Part shown: piece by piece, positions 9,034 to 18,082 of the stretch | How the letters are laid out: every line of letters begins with the position of its first letter | Position numbering within the stretch: position 1 is the first letter of the stretch | Assembly (NCBI GenBank): GCA_964293475.1 | Contig: CAXYYJ010000009.1 | Coordinates: forward strand, 38,458 to 102,457 | Direction: 5' to 3' | DNA: 64,000 bases | From: UBA12170 sp964293475 | Lineage (GTDB): Bacteria > Bacteroidota > Bacteroidia > Bacteroidales > UBA12170 | Notes under the pieces: model-generated | Told to the model about the DNA's origin: nothing | Databases searched by the model: none | Seen by the model: only the letters and a program-made list of their open reading frames with translations | Program-made: the position numbers and the translations under genes

Positions 9034-10047
9034 TTAAACAATGATACGTGGCTCGTATAACTGAACCTTTTTCATCAGAATATCAACATATTGCGCTCTT
9101 TTATAGGCATAGGGGTCTTTGCTGTTTACTTTCGAAAGTTTTCCTTTGAACTCGTCGATGGATTTATAGCCTTTCTCGTCCATCCATTTTTCCACATCGT
9201 CGAGAATAACTTTCAAATAATCGAGTCCGTTCTGATACAAAGTGCTCACAATCTGTACAGCATCGGCACCGGCAAGTATCATTTTAACAACATCTTCGCC
9301 GTCGAGAATTCCGGTATTGGCCACCAGATTGGCTTTTACTTTGGTATGAAGCAAACCCATATAGCGTAGCGGCAGGCGATAATCTCCTTTTCCGCTATCG
9401 TTGAAATGAAAAGTCATGGATTCGCTATCGATATCGATGTCGGGCTGAAAAAGTTTGTTGAAGAGCACCAGGGCATCGGCACCAGCGCCATCCATTAAGT
9501 GGGCAAAGCGGAGTGTATTGGTGTAGAAAGGACTTAATTTAACAGCCACTGGAATTTTGATGGCTTCTTTCACTGCCTGGGTAATCTGAAGTTGCTCTTC
9601 CAACACTTCGTGACCGGGTACGCCGAATTCGCGGGGAGTTGCATAGAAATTCAATTCAAGCCCGTCAACACCGGTTTTCTCAATTTCTTTCGCGTACTCA
9701 ACCCAGGTTTCTTTATTCACACAGTTGAGACTGGCAAAGAGTGGGATGCTGAGGGCTTCTTTAGCCTTTTTGAGTTCCACAAGAAAAGCTCCCGGGCCTG
9801 CATCGCGCATTTCGGGGTAGATATTGATCATTTCGGCATTGCGGTCGTTGAAAGCCGTCATAGCTTCCTCTTCAAAGAAATTGTCTAATTGAATTTGCTC
9901 TTCGAACAGCGATTTATAAACGATTGCTCCTGCCCCAGCTTCTTCCAGATGTTTCATATGTTTAATACTGGCCGACAGATTGCTGGCACCTACGACTATG
10001 GGACTCTTGATTTCGATGCCCATGTATGTTGTTTTTAGTTTGCTCAT
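9034..10047 (-). CDS. Dihydroorotate dehydrogenase-like protein
   Basis: A 337-residue protein of the class 1 dihydroorotate dehydrogenase (FMN-binding TIM barrel) family. It opens with LKTTYMGIEIKSPIVVGASN. It has LELNFYATP in the substrate region, VAVKLSPFYTN and a C-terminal FMN phosphate region reading ADAVQIVSTLYQNGLDYL. Many Bacteroidota carry this variant in addition to a canonical PyrD, so its substrate may not be dihydroorotate; I give no symbol. It is flanked by a strong terminator and stands alone, with no other pyrimidine genes nearby. Confidence 0.85.
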   Translation of the reverse strand: MSKLKTTYMGIEIKSPIVVGASNLSASIKHMKHLEEAGAGAIVYKSLFEEQIQLDNFFEEEAMTAFNDRNAEMINIYPEMRDAGPGAFLVELKKAKEALSIPLFASLNCVNKETWVEYAKEIEKTGVDGLELNFYATPREFGVPGHEVLEEQLQITQAVKEAIKIPVAVKLSPFYTNTLRFAHLMDGAGADALVLFNKLFQPDIDIDSESMTFHFNDSGKGDYRLPLRYMGLLHTKVKANLVANTGILDGEDVVKMILAGADAVQIVSTLYQNGLDYLKVILDDVEKWMDEKGYKSIDEFKGKLSKVNSKDPYAYKRAQYVDILMKKVQLYEPRIIV

Positions 10048-10235
10048 ATAGTTTTTTTTGGGGGGTGATTAATGAAGTAAAAATAGGGAATTAAACTCAG
10101 AGTAAAAAGATTAAAATCTTAACAAAATCCAAATTTTTTTGCAAGGAGAAATTCATAGAATTGTCCGATGAAGCCTGATGAATTTTTCGAAAAAAGCAGT
10201 TTTGCTATTGTTTCTTTAGTTTTGGGCAACAGGTT

Positions 10236-11840
10236 CTATCGAATCGGTTTTCGCGATTTTTTCTTTTGGGATTTTTGTAGTTGCTTTTTCAATTCTTTGC
10301 CTTTGGCAGTTAGTCGGTATCTTTGATCCTGATGTGTTGGCGTTTCAGGGATGGTCATTTCTATGCAATCATTTTCTAACGAAGGATTTATGTAATTTAA
10401 TACAAAATTTTCTCTGTGTTTTAATCCCAAGGCATCTTGAATTTCTAAACGTTTCATTGCCCCTTTTACGACCAATAAAACACGTCTTACGATTTCTGGT
10501 ATTTCATTATCTGCTTGTCCGGTAGCTTGTCCGGTAGCTTGTCCGGTAGCTTGTCCGGTAGCTTGTCCGGTAGCTTTTTCAATAATCATATTATCAGATT
10601 GATTACCAGATATTTGTATAGTGTCAATATTGTTTTTTCTCCAAATAATTGTTTTAAAATCTTCTTCCTGAATAAATTCAGGTTCTCTTAAACCCGCCTC
10701 TTTACACAATCGAATTATATCTCCCGTTCCTGTGCCCATTCTTTCAATAAATCCTGCTAAATACAATGGTTCAGCCAGCAACGGGTTTGCTGGTATTGAT
10801 GCGTGGGGTTGACGAAGTTTGGCAGTTGTTAAACCATAGGGAAGGCTTCCCGGATTCCATACTTCAAGCCGATCCTTAAAAAGCATGACCTGAACGCTTC
10901 CATTGCTTGTATAATCACGGTGTACGATGGCATTTACAATGGCCTCTGAAACGGCAGCTCGTGGTAGTTCGTATTCTATAGGTGCTTGATTGCTAAATTC
11001 ACGGGTTCCAACAGAAACATTTATTTTTGATAATACAAAATCAACGGCCTGATTTACTAATTGGAAAATGTCGCCTTTGTAAACCTGATAAAAAGGTATT
11101 GGTTTTTCTATATTAAATCCATGAAAATGAGCACATTTAACTTCGGATGTAATAAAAAAGCGTTGTGGTAGTTTGCCAAATAACAGAAGCGCAGCATTGC
11201 TTAAATGATTGCCAGAAATTAAATTTAAATGTGTAAGAACAGTCTCAGGTTTAGATTCAATCGCCAACGGAAACCCTCTTCGGGCTTTTGAAGTTCGCAC
11301 AAAATCTGTTATTTTTTCCTCATCAAGGTCGTCCATTTTCGCTTTTAAGTTTAGCGTGGCATCGAATGGACTTGTTCGAATGTATTCTTTCTCTTCAAGA
11401 TAACGAATTAAAGAAGCATAAATAGATGATTTTAAATCGGATAAGGATGAAAACTGTTTTCTTACCAAAACTTGTTCTGCTTTTCTGATAAGAGCATTTT
11501 CTTTGGGGTGGCGTTCATCAGGATGGTGATTGCTTATGAAAATCAAACGAGTTTTATGGTGTAAAGTAGCGTAGTCAAACTCCTGCTCAGTAGGTGAAAC
11601 TCCATTTTTATCTTCGTAGCCATAGTTTTTGCCAAACAATCCTATATAAATATTGCAATACTCAACTTCTTGTATGTAAACTGTAGAAACAGAATGATTC
11701 ACAGCCGGAAGTTTTTCAAAAATAAATGGCTCAAAAAATCTACCTAAGAGCGCATCAGTTGTCAGATAATCATATAAAATCAGACGTTCATTCTCAAACT
11801 CTGCCTGAACACTACTTATAAAAACCCGTATTTTATTCAT
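10236..11840 (-). CDS. DUF4062 and Schlafen/RecG-like HATPase protein with ATGQ repeats
   Basis: A 534-residue protein. Residues ~4-95 match the DUF4062 pattern (RVFISSVQAEFENER, then YIGLFGKNYG and SPTEQEFDYA). Residues ~185-400 match the C-terminal region of AlbA/Schlafen-type ATP-binding proteins (NAALLLFGKLPQRFF, EAIVNAIVHRDYT, IERMGTGTGDI). A linker of five ATGQ units (about 423-443) comes from a 12-bp tandem repeat, and a winged-helix-like C-terminus with a very basic tail follows. The usual AlbA_2 domain appears to be replaced by DUF4062. The gene stands alone between housekeeping genes. DUF4062 proteins are seen in conflict or defence contexts, so an anti-phage or regulatory role is possible but inferred. 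Confidence 0.8.
   Translation of the reverse strand: MNKIRVFISSVQAEFENERLILYDYLTTDALLGRFFEPFIFEKLPAVNHSVSTVYIQEVEYCNIYIGLFGKNYGYEDKNGVSPTEQEFDYATLHHKTRLIFISNHHPDERHPKENALIRKAEQVLVRKQFSSLSDLKSSIYASLIRYLEEKEYIRTSPFDATLNLKAKMDDLDEEKITDFVRTSKARRGFPLAIESKPETVLTHLNLISGNHLSNAALLLFGKLPQRFFITSEVKCAHFHGFNIEKPIPFYQVYKGDIFQLVNQAVDFVLSKINVSVGTREFSNQAPIEYELPRAAVSEAIVNAIVHRDYTSNGSVQVMLFKDRLEVWNPGSLPYGLTTAKLRQPHASIPANPLLAEPLYLAGFIERMGTGTGDIIRLCKEAGLREPEFIQEEDFKTIIWRKNNIDTIQISGNQSDNMIIEKATGQATGQATGQATGQATGQADNEIPEIVRRVLLVVKGAMKRLEIQDALGLKHRENFVLNYINPSLENDCIEMTIPETPTHQDQRYRLTAKGKELKKQLQKSQKKKSRKPIR
10513..10572. repeat. 12-bp in-frame minisatellite (5 perfect copies)
   Basis: Five identical tandem copies of gcttgtccggta (plus-strand reading), followed by a partial sixth. 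On the minus strand each copy encodes Ala-Thr-Gly-Gln inside the DUF4062/HATPase protein. Since 12 is a multiple of 3, copy-number change alters linker length without a frameshift. Confidence 0.97.
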
Positions 11841-12245
11841 CTGCTATGACTTTCTGTTAACTTAAAAGGATTCAAGAAAAGCAATTCAATGCTTATCTAT
11901 CAATACTGGCTATTTCTTCTCCAAAAATAATTATTTTATTAAACGATAGAAGTTGTGTGATGCCCTATGTTTCCAACAAATTTTGCCAACTGTTTTTTTG
12001 AATTGCAAAACAAATCATTTCATGAAATTACAAAGCAGAATGTCATGCAAAAACAAGCACCCAAATTGCAATCTTTTATGCAAACGATTGAAATAAAAAA
12101 TCTAATCTATAACCTTTCTAAATTGTTGAAATTTAGCCCGAATTGGGCTTTTTGGGGAAAAAAGCCACTATTTTTATTAATTTTGCGCTTCGTTTTGCAA
12201 GCGTATTGTGAAACCAAAAACCGATATTTATAATACTTTTATACA
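11841..12245. other. 405-base intergenic region upstream of the PFOR gene
   Basis: This AT-rich region separates two divergent genes. An 88-codon frame at 11967-12233 shows no protein-like signature and I do not call it. The only signal I can point to is a TAnnTTTG box at 12178-12185. Confidence 0.6.
12178..12185 (+). promoter_or_regulatory. Candidate Bacteroidota -7 box of the PFOR gene
   Basis: The octamer TAATTTTG matches the TAnnTTTG consensus and lies 60 bases before the ATG. A TTTG at 12151-12154 could be the -33 element, but the 23-base spacing is longer than usual. Confidence 0.45.
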
Positions 12246-15200
12246 ATGGAAAAAAAGAAAAAATTTATCACTTGTGATGGAAATTATGCCGCTTCGCACG
12301 TAGCTTATATGTTTAGCGAAGTTGCTGCTATTTATCCTATTACGCCTTCTTCGAATATGGCTGAATATGTTGATGAGTGGGCAGCCGGTGGAAGAAAAAA
12401 TATTTTCGGTGAAACTGTTACCGTAACCGAAATGCAATCGGAAGGTGGCGCTTCGGGTGCCGTTCACGGTTCCTTGCAATCGGGTGCTCTTACCAGCACA
12501 TTCACCGCTTCCCAGGGATTGTTACTTATGATTCCAAACATGTACAAAATTGCCGGCGAATTGCTCCCCGGTGTATTCCATGTGAGTGCAAGAAGCTTAG
12601 CCGCTCAGGCTTTGTCAATTTTTGGCGACCACAGCGATGTGATGTCGGCCCGTCAAACTGGTTTTGCTTTCTTAGCAACCGGTGGCGTTCAGGAAGTGAT
12701 GGATTTAGCTGGTGTGGCTCACCTCACCGCCATCAAATCGAGAATTCCTTTCGTTCATTTCTTCGATGGCTTCCGCACCTCTCACGAAATTCAAAAAGTT
12801 GAAGCTCTTTGCGAAGACGATTTGGCTCCGCTTCTCGACAGAAAAGCCCTTCAGGCTTTCAGAGACAGCGCTTTGAGCCCCGAAAACCCCGTAACCCGTG
12901 GTACCGCTCAAAACCCCGATATTTATTTCCAGGCCCGCGAAGCTGCCAACCCATTCTACGATGCTCTGCCCGATATGGTAGAAAGCTATATGAATGAAAT
13001 CACCAAACTCACCGGCCGCGAATATCACCCATTTACTTACTACGGTGCCCCCGACGCTACCGACGTAATTATTGCCATGGGTTCTGTAACCGAAACTATT
13101 AAAGAAGTTATCGACTATAAATTGGCCAAAGGCGAAAAAATAGGTTTGGTTTCTGTTCATCTTTACCGTCCTTTCTCTGCCAAATATTTCTTCAGGGTTA
13201 TGCCCGAGTCTGTTAAGAGAATTGCTGTTCTCGACAGAACCAAAGAACCCGGAGCCAATGGCGAACCTCTCTATTTAGACGTGAGAGATTTGTACTACGG
13301 TAAAGAAAACGCTCCGGTTGTTGTGGGCGGTCGCTACGGATTGAGCTCCAAGGATACTACTCCTGCTCAAATTATAGCCGTTTACGATAACCTGAAAATG
13401 CCAGAACCTAAAAACAGATTCACCCTGGGTATTGTGGACGATGTTACTTTCCTTTCTTTGCCTGTTGGCCCTGAAATTTCTGTGGTTCCTGCCGGTACTT
13501 TCGAAGGTAAATTCTATGGTCTTGGTGCCGATGGTACTGTGGGTGCCAACAAAAACTCCATCAAAATCATTGGCGATTATACCGATAAATATGCTCAGGC
13601 CTATTTCGCCTACGACTCTAAAAAATCTGGTGGTTTCACAGCTTCTCACCTTCGTTTTGGTGATAAACCTATTCGTTCAACCTATTTGGTGGGAACTCCC
13701 GACTTTGTCGCTTGTCACGTGCCTTCTTATCTTACAAAATATGATATGCTGGCCGGAATTAAACCAAACGGTGTATTCCTCCTCAACAGTATCTGGGACG
13801 AAAAAGAAACCCTGAACCAACTTCCCGTCCATATGAAGAAAACGCTGGCCGAGAAAAATATCAGCATGTATATGATTAATGCTACCCAAATTGCCATGGA
13901 AATTGGTTTGGGTAACCGCACAAACACCATCATGCAAGCCGCTTTCTTTAAAGTTGCCAATGTGATTCCTTTCGAATTGGCAGTTAAAAAAATGAAGGAA
14001 TTCATCATCAAATCATACGGAAGAAAAGGTGAAGAGATTATCACTATGAACAATGCAGCCGTTGATCGTGGTGGTGATGTTGTAAAAGTTGAAATCCCCA
14101 AAGAATGGGCTAAGCTCAACGTTGAAGCCGAACAAGAAAAAGCAGCAAAAGCAGTTCCTGAGTTTATTAGAAGCATTCTCGAACCTGTAAATGCTCTTAA
14201 AGGCGACGATTTGCCTGTTTCTGTGTTCCGTGGTCGCGAAGATGGTACTTTCCCCGCTGGTTCATCAGCCTATGAAAAGCGTGGTATTGCTGTGGAATTG
14301 CCCGAGTGGATTGCCGAAAACTGTATTCAGTGTAACCAATGTTCTTATGTTTGTCCTCACGCTGCCATCCGTCCTTTCATCATGAATGAAAACGAGGTAG
14401 CCAATGCACCCGAAGGCACCGTTACTTTAGCTGCCCAAGGCAAAGAACTCAAAGGATATCAGTTCCGCATTCAGCTTTCTGCTTTAGATTGTACAGGTTG
14501 TGGTAACTGCGCCGAAGTTTGTCCTTCGAAAGAGAAATCGTTGGTAATGAAACCAGCCGAAACCCAAATGGCCGAAGCCGACCGCTGGACTTATTTTGCA
14601 GAAAATGTAACTTACAAAACCAACTTAATCGATCCTTCTAAATCGGTTAAAAATTCACAGTTTGCTCAACCCTTATTCGAGTTCTCCGGAGCTTGTGCCG
14701 GTTGCGGTGAAACTCCCTATATTAAAACCATTACCCAGCTTTATGGCGACAGAATGATGGTTGCCAACGCTACCGGTTGTTCGAGTATTTATGGTGGTTC
14801 GGCCCCTTCAACTCCTTATTGCAAAAATGCTCAGGGCGAAGGACCAGCGTGGGCCAACTCATTATTCGAAGACAATGCAGAATATGGTTATGGTATGGCC
14901 GTTGCAGTGAACAAACTGCGCGAACGTATTGCCCGCAAACTCACCGAAGCTCTTGCTGCTGGCGTGACCGAAGACCGTAAAGAAGCATTTACTTACTGGT
15001 TGGAAACCAAAGAAAACGCTGATTTATCCAAAGATGCTTCTACCAAACTCAAAGCAATTCTCGAAAATGCTACTGATGATTTGGCCAAAGAGTTAATGGC
15101 GCTGAGTCAATATTTCACCAAACGTTCGGTTTGGATTTTTGGTGGCGACGGTTGGGCTTACGATATTGGTTATGGTGGTTTAGACCACGTATTGGCATCG

Positions 15201-15788
15201 GGCGAAGATGTGAATGTTTTGGTTCTCGATACCGAAGTATATTCCAACACCGGCGGTCAGTCGTCGAAATCTACCCCAACAGCTGCTGTTGCTAAATTTG
15301 CTGCTTCCGGAAAGAAAATCCGCAAAAAAGATTTGGGTATGATGGCCATGAGCTATGGTTATGTATATGTGGCTCAGGTAGCTATGGGTGCCAGTCAGAA
15401 CCAGTATTTCAAAGCCATGAAAGAAGCTGAAGCTTACCCAGGTCCTTCGTTGATTATTGCTTATGCTCCTTGTATTGCCCACGGCATTAAAGGTGGTATG
15501 AATGGTACTCAGGATGAAGAGAAAATGGCAGTGGAAGCAGGTTACTGGAGCATGTATCGCTTCGACCCCAGATTGGAAGAAGAAGGAAAAAATCCATTCC
15601 AGTTAGATTCGAAAGAACCCGATTGGAACAAATTCCAGAGCTTCCTGAAGAACGAGGTAAGGTATACTTCCTTATTGAAAGCCTTCCCAGAACAAGCCGA
15701 TATCCTGTTCAAATTATCTGAAGAAAATGCTAAAAGACGCCACGAAAGCTATAAACGTATGGCTGCCATGGACTTTACCACAAAGTAA
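12246..15788 (+). CDS. nifJ: Pyruvate:ferredoxin (flavodoxin) oxidoreductase
   Basis: A 1180-residue single-chain PFOR, full length for the family. Domain order is as expected: N-terminal pyrimidine-binding domain (YPITPSSNMAEYVDEWA, ~20-40), the gamma-type domain, and a two-[4Fe-4S] ferredoxin domain (CIQCNQCSYVCP ~692 and CTGCGNCAEVCP ~748). The proximal cluster begins at CAGCGETPY ~816, and the TPP/Mg domain has GGDGWAYDIGYGG ~966 and YSNTGGQSSKSTP. It oxidises pyruvate and CoA to acetyl-CoA and CO2, reducing ferredoxin; this is cytoplasmic and marks anaerobic metabolism. It is monocistronic with its own terminator. Codon use is more GC-rich and regular than its neighbours, consistent with high expression. 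Confidence 0.98.
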   Translation: MEKKKKFITCDGNYAASHVAYMFSEVAAIYPITPSSNMAEYVDEWAAGGRKNIFGETVTVTEMQSEGGASGAVHGSLQSGALTSTFTASQGLLLMIPNMYKIAGELLPGVFHVSARSLAAQALSIFGDHSDVMSARQTGFAFLATGGVQEVMDLAGVAHLTAIKSRIPFVHFFDGFRTSHEIQKVEALCEDDLAPLLDRKALQAFRDSALSPENPVTRGTAQNPDIYFQAREAANPFYDALPDMVESYMNEITKLTGREYHPFTYYGAPDATDVIIAMGSVTETIKEVIDYKLAKGEKIGLVSVHLYRPFSAKYFFRVMPESVKRIAVLDRTKEPGANGEPLYLDVRDLYYGKENAPVVVGGRYGLSSKDTTPAQIIAVYDNLKMPEPKNRFTLGIVDDVTFLSLPVGPEISVVPAGTFEGKFYGLGADGTVGANKNSIKIIGDYTDKYAQAYFAYDSKKSGGFTASHLRFGDKPIRSTYLVGTPDFVACHVPSYLTKYDMLAGIKPNGVFLLNSIWDEKETLNQLPVHMKKTLAEKNISMYMINATQIAMEIGLGNRTNTIMQAAFFKVANVIPFELAVKKMKEFIIKSYGRKGEEIITMNNAAVDRGGDVVKVEIPKEWAKLNVEAEQEKAAKAVPEFIRSILEPVNALKGDDLPVSVFRGREDGTFPAGSSAYEKRGIAVELPEWIAENCIQCNQCSYVCPHAAIRPFIMNENEVANAPEGTVTLAAQGKELKGYQFRIQLSALDCTGCGNCAEVCPSKEKSLVMKPAETQMAEADRWTYFAENVTYKTNLIDPSKSVKNSQFAQPLFEFSGACAGCGETPYIKTITQLYGDRMMVANATGCSSIYGGSAPSTPYCKNAQGEGPAWANSLFEDNAEYGYGMAVAVNKLRERIARKLTEALAAGVTEDRKEAFTYWLETKENADLSKDASTKLKAILENATDDLAKELMALSQYFTKRSVWIFGGDGWAYDIGYGGLDHVLASGEDVNVLVLDTEVYSNTGGQSSKSTPTAAVAKFAASGKKIRKKDLGMMAMSYGYVYVAQVAMGASQNQYFKAMKEAEAYPGPSLIIAYAPCIAHGIKGGMNGTQDEEKMAVEAGYWSMYRFDPRLEEEGKNPFQLDSKEPDWNKFQSFLKNEVRYTSLLKAFPEQADILFKLSEENAKRRHESYKRMAAMDFTTK

Positions 15789-15807
15789 TTTGAACCATTA
15801 ATTATAG

Positions 15808-15841
15808 AAAACCCGGAGTAAATTTTTACTTCGGGTTTTTT
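15808..15841 (+). terminator. Rho-independent terminator after the PFOR gene
   Basis: An 11-bp stem with one G-T pair (15811-15821 with 15826-15836), followed by a T-run at 15836-15841. It is 20 bases after the stop. Flanking A-rich bases may let it work weakly for the convergent lipoprotein gene too. Confidence 0.85.
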
Positions 15842-15865
15842 AAAATATTAAACTTATTTCTTCTA

Positions 15866-16390
15866 TCAATACTCAGCATCCGACATATTCTTTTGGCATT
15901 CGAATCGAATGATTTTGTGGTTATACTCGAATTCGAATATCAACTCTTTAATAGTTAGTTTTTTAATAATAGCTTTAACATCTTCTTTTACAAAGGCTTC
16001 CAAAACCTTATTATAATCAGCTGTTGAGTCGTAATTATAACCATTACTCTGCTTAAATTCAAGGATATCCCGATCATCAAAATCATAGTCTCCGTAAACC
16101 AATTCCTTGCTATATCGACTATTGTCATTGATACCGTAAAAGGAATAATAGGTATTATAATCCCTGTTAGAAATAGCAAGTATGGAATAGCCAGATTCGT
16201 TGCCAAGTGAGCTGGTCAGGTTTTCGCCATCTTTGGTGCATTTTGATATGGTATACACGCCTAAAAGCCTTTCATCCGCACTGCGTAAGGAGAAAAACGG
16301 GCCTTCTTCATACTTTCTGCATGAGTTTAAAATGAAGGCTGTCATTATGATGAACAGTCCCGCCAACAGATATTTAAACTTTATTCCCAT
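15866..16390 (-). CDS. Hypothetical lipoprotein
   Basis: A 174-residue protein with a lipoprotein signal (hydrophobic stretch then LNSC, Cys at about residue 24). The mature part contains LLGVYTISKCTKDGEN, a pattern common to small Bacteroidota lipoproteins with a lipocalin-like or beta-sandwich fold, but I do not recognise the family. It is the last gene of an operon with three barrel-like envelope proteins; its start overlaps the preceding gene's end by 10 bases. Function unknown. Confidence 0.7.
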   Translation of the reverse strand: MGIKFKYLLAGLFIIMTAFILNSCRKYEEGPFFSLRSADERLLGVYTISKCTKDGENLTSSLGNESGYSILAISNRDYNTYYSFYGINDNSRYSKELVYGDYDFDDRDILEFKQSNGYNYDSTADYNKVLEAFVKEDVKAIIKKLTIKELIFEFEYNHKIIRFECQKNMSDAEY

Positions 16391-17028
16391 TGCTTTATCT
16401 TTAAATTAAAACCTAAATCGAATACCAAATAGTCAAAGCCTATGCCTTGCCTTCCAAACTTCGAAGCTCCACCAAGGGCCGCATTGATTCCGAATTTATT
16501 ATTATAAAAGTAATCGAGACCAACAAGCACAGATGGGCCATATTCCAATGTAAACTCCTGATTAATAAAATTTTGCTCAATGGTTCCAACAGCAACATCC
16601 AAATAGAAAGAATTATAGAAAAAGTATTTAAACCCAATATTAAACCAGAGATTTTCATGAGTTCCACCAGAATCGGGATAAATTCCAAGGCCAGTATGAA
16701 TTCCATAGCCCATTTTCTTCCCCATTCGGGTTTGAAGCCTGATGCCTATCATTCCATAGCTGTTTCCAATTCCGGGCGAAATAGAAATATATTGGTTATG
16801 CGAATAATGTTCAGCTGTTGTGGAGTTGATAATTCTAATCTCGTCGAAATATACAAGGGCTGTGTCGCCAATATTTAGCTTTATTAAAAGGAATTCCTGG
16901 GGATTCATTTCAACGATTTCGCCGGTTAAACGGGAACCGTTGTTTAGATGAACTGTAGATTCCAGAATAGATTGGGCGCTGGAAACCAGAACTATCGAAA
17001 GCAATAGGATGGTTATAATCGTTCTCAT
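16381..17028 (-). CDS. Predicted outer-membrane barrel-like protein (paralog 3 of 3)
   Basis: A 215-residue protein with a signal peptide (cleavage near SSAQS) and an N-terminal HLNNGSRLTGEIVEMNP module, the short NG-x-x-x-G-x-I motif shared with the two genes before it. The rest is alternating glycine/aromatic beta strands ending in LGFNLKIK, suggesting a small outer-membrane or periplasmic barrel. It shares local patterns with its upstream neighbours, such as GNSYGMIGIRLQTRMGKKMGYGIHTGLGI against FGFGIGNGFGGLGVKFQQRWG in the next gene. Overlaps the upstream gene by 4 bases. Confidence 0.7.
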   Translation of the reverse strand: MRTIITILLLSIVLVSSAQSILESTVHLNNGSRLTGEIVEMNPQEFLLIKLNIGDTALVYFDEIRIINSTTAEHYSHNQYISISPGIGNSYGMIGIRLQTRMGKKMGYGIHTGLGIYPDSGGTHENLWFNIGFKYFFYNSFYLDVAVGTIEQNFINQEFTLEYGPSVLVGLDYFYNNKFGINAALGGASKFGRQGIGFDYLVFDLGFNLKIKQWE

Positions 17029-18077
17029 TTGTCATACTTTTTATGAAGTTTAAGAATTATTCCAAATTCCACAACCAAATATCTTGGTAAAATAAGTCCA
17101 TTTACATCGGCATCGAAATTATTGGCATAACCATTATTATGAATATATTCCGGGGCTATGCCCAAAGCAACATTGGCTCCAATATTTCGGGTAGAAAAAA
17201 TATCGGTTCCTAGACTTATATAGTAATTATAAATATCGATTTCAGCTCGCGGAATTTGTTTTCGGAACAGGAAACCATAGGAAAGGTCGAGATATAGGTT
17301 CCTGTAATAGTACCATTTTATCCCTGCATTATAGCGAACTCTGGTGTTTTGCATAAATAAATCAAAATGTAAACCCAGACCCAAATGATAGGCGAATCCC
17401 ATTTCTCCTCCCCAGCGTTGCTGAAATTTTACTCCGAGTCCTCCAAAGCCATTCCCAATACCAAAGCCGAAGGAGGTATAGCGGTTATGGCTTCTTTTGA
17501 AAAATAAGTCGCTGGCTGAAGCTATTCGCTCAATATCTTTTTTGGCAATCCCAATTTCTGATTTATTGGGCAACCGAAGGGTTATATTATCTGAACTATC
17601 GCTGACAATCTCCCCAACTATCATGTCGCGGTTTCTGAGATATATCATTTCATGGAAATCATTCACTGGGAATTCTTTCGGTTTGGTTTTGAAGTTTCTA
17701 CGATCCACTGTTATCTTCCGGATGTGTTTTCTGGCGATTCTTAAACTGTCGCCATAGAAAGTAAAAATTTGGACCATGCTGTCACTGGGATTGTTTTTGG
17801 TGATTGTCCCTCTGATTCTGTCACCATTAAACATCAAAATATAATCCGCATAATGCTTTGAAATATCTGTTTCCCAGATAATTCGCTCAATTGAATTTAC
17901 AGGTATTTTCCTAAGGCTGTCTTTAGTTTGAATTTCGATAGTTTGCCTGGAATTCAATTTTTCAACGAACCCGTGGTAACTCCTGGTTGTATCCACCACC
18001 ACAGCCTTCATGCGGGTTTGGGCTTGTAAATAAATGGATATAAAAACTAAAAGGAGAATGAAAATATTTTTTATCAT
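17025..18077 (-). CDS. Predicted outer-membrane barrel-like protein (paralog 2 of 3)
   Basis: A 350-residue protein with a signal peptide (IYLQAQ cleavage region) and two copies of the NG/NR-D-x-x-x-G-x-I module (MFNGDRIRGTI at ~80 and LRNRDMIVGEI at ~150), where its paralogs have one. The C-terminal ~150 residues match the barrel-like region of the neighbours (GFGIGNGFGGLGVKFQQRWG, then repeated aromatic strands). This points to duplication of a two-part protein. Function unknown; the modules look like small SH3/Sm-like beta barrels (inference). It sits 5 bases after the previous gene in the operon. Confidence 0.7.
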   Translation of the reverse strand: MIKNIFILLLVFISIYLQAQTRMKAVVVDTTRSYHGFVEKLNSRQTIEIQTKDSLRKIPVNSIERIIWETDISKHYADYILMFNGDRIRGTITKNNPSDSMVQIFTFYGDSLRIARKHIRKITVDRRNFKTKPKEFPVNDFHEMIYLRNRDMIVGEIVSDSSDNITLRLPNKSEIGIAKKDIERIASASDLFFKRSHNRYTSFGFGIGNGFGGLGVKFQQRWGGEMGFAYHLGLGLHFDLFMQNTRVRYNAGIKWYYYRNLYLDLSYGFLFRKQIPRAEIDIYNYYISLGTDIFSTRNIGANVALGIAPEYIHNNGYANNFDADVNGLILPRYLVVEFGIILKLHKKYDK

Positions 18078-18082
18078 ATGGT

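Noticed and set aside
11967..12233. 88-codon frame upstream of the PFOR gene
   Set aside because: AT-driven, no recognisable signature, and it runs across the likely promoter; it ends just before the PFOR start.
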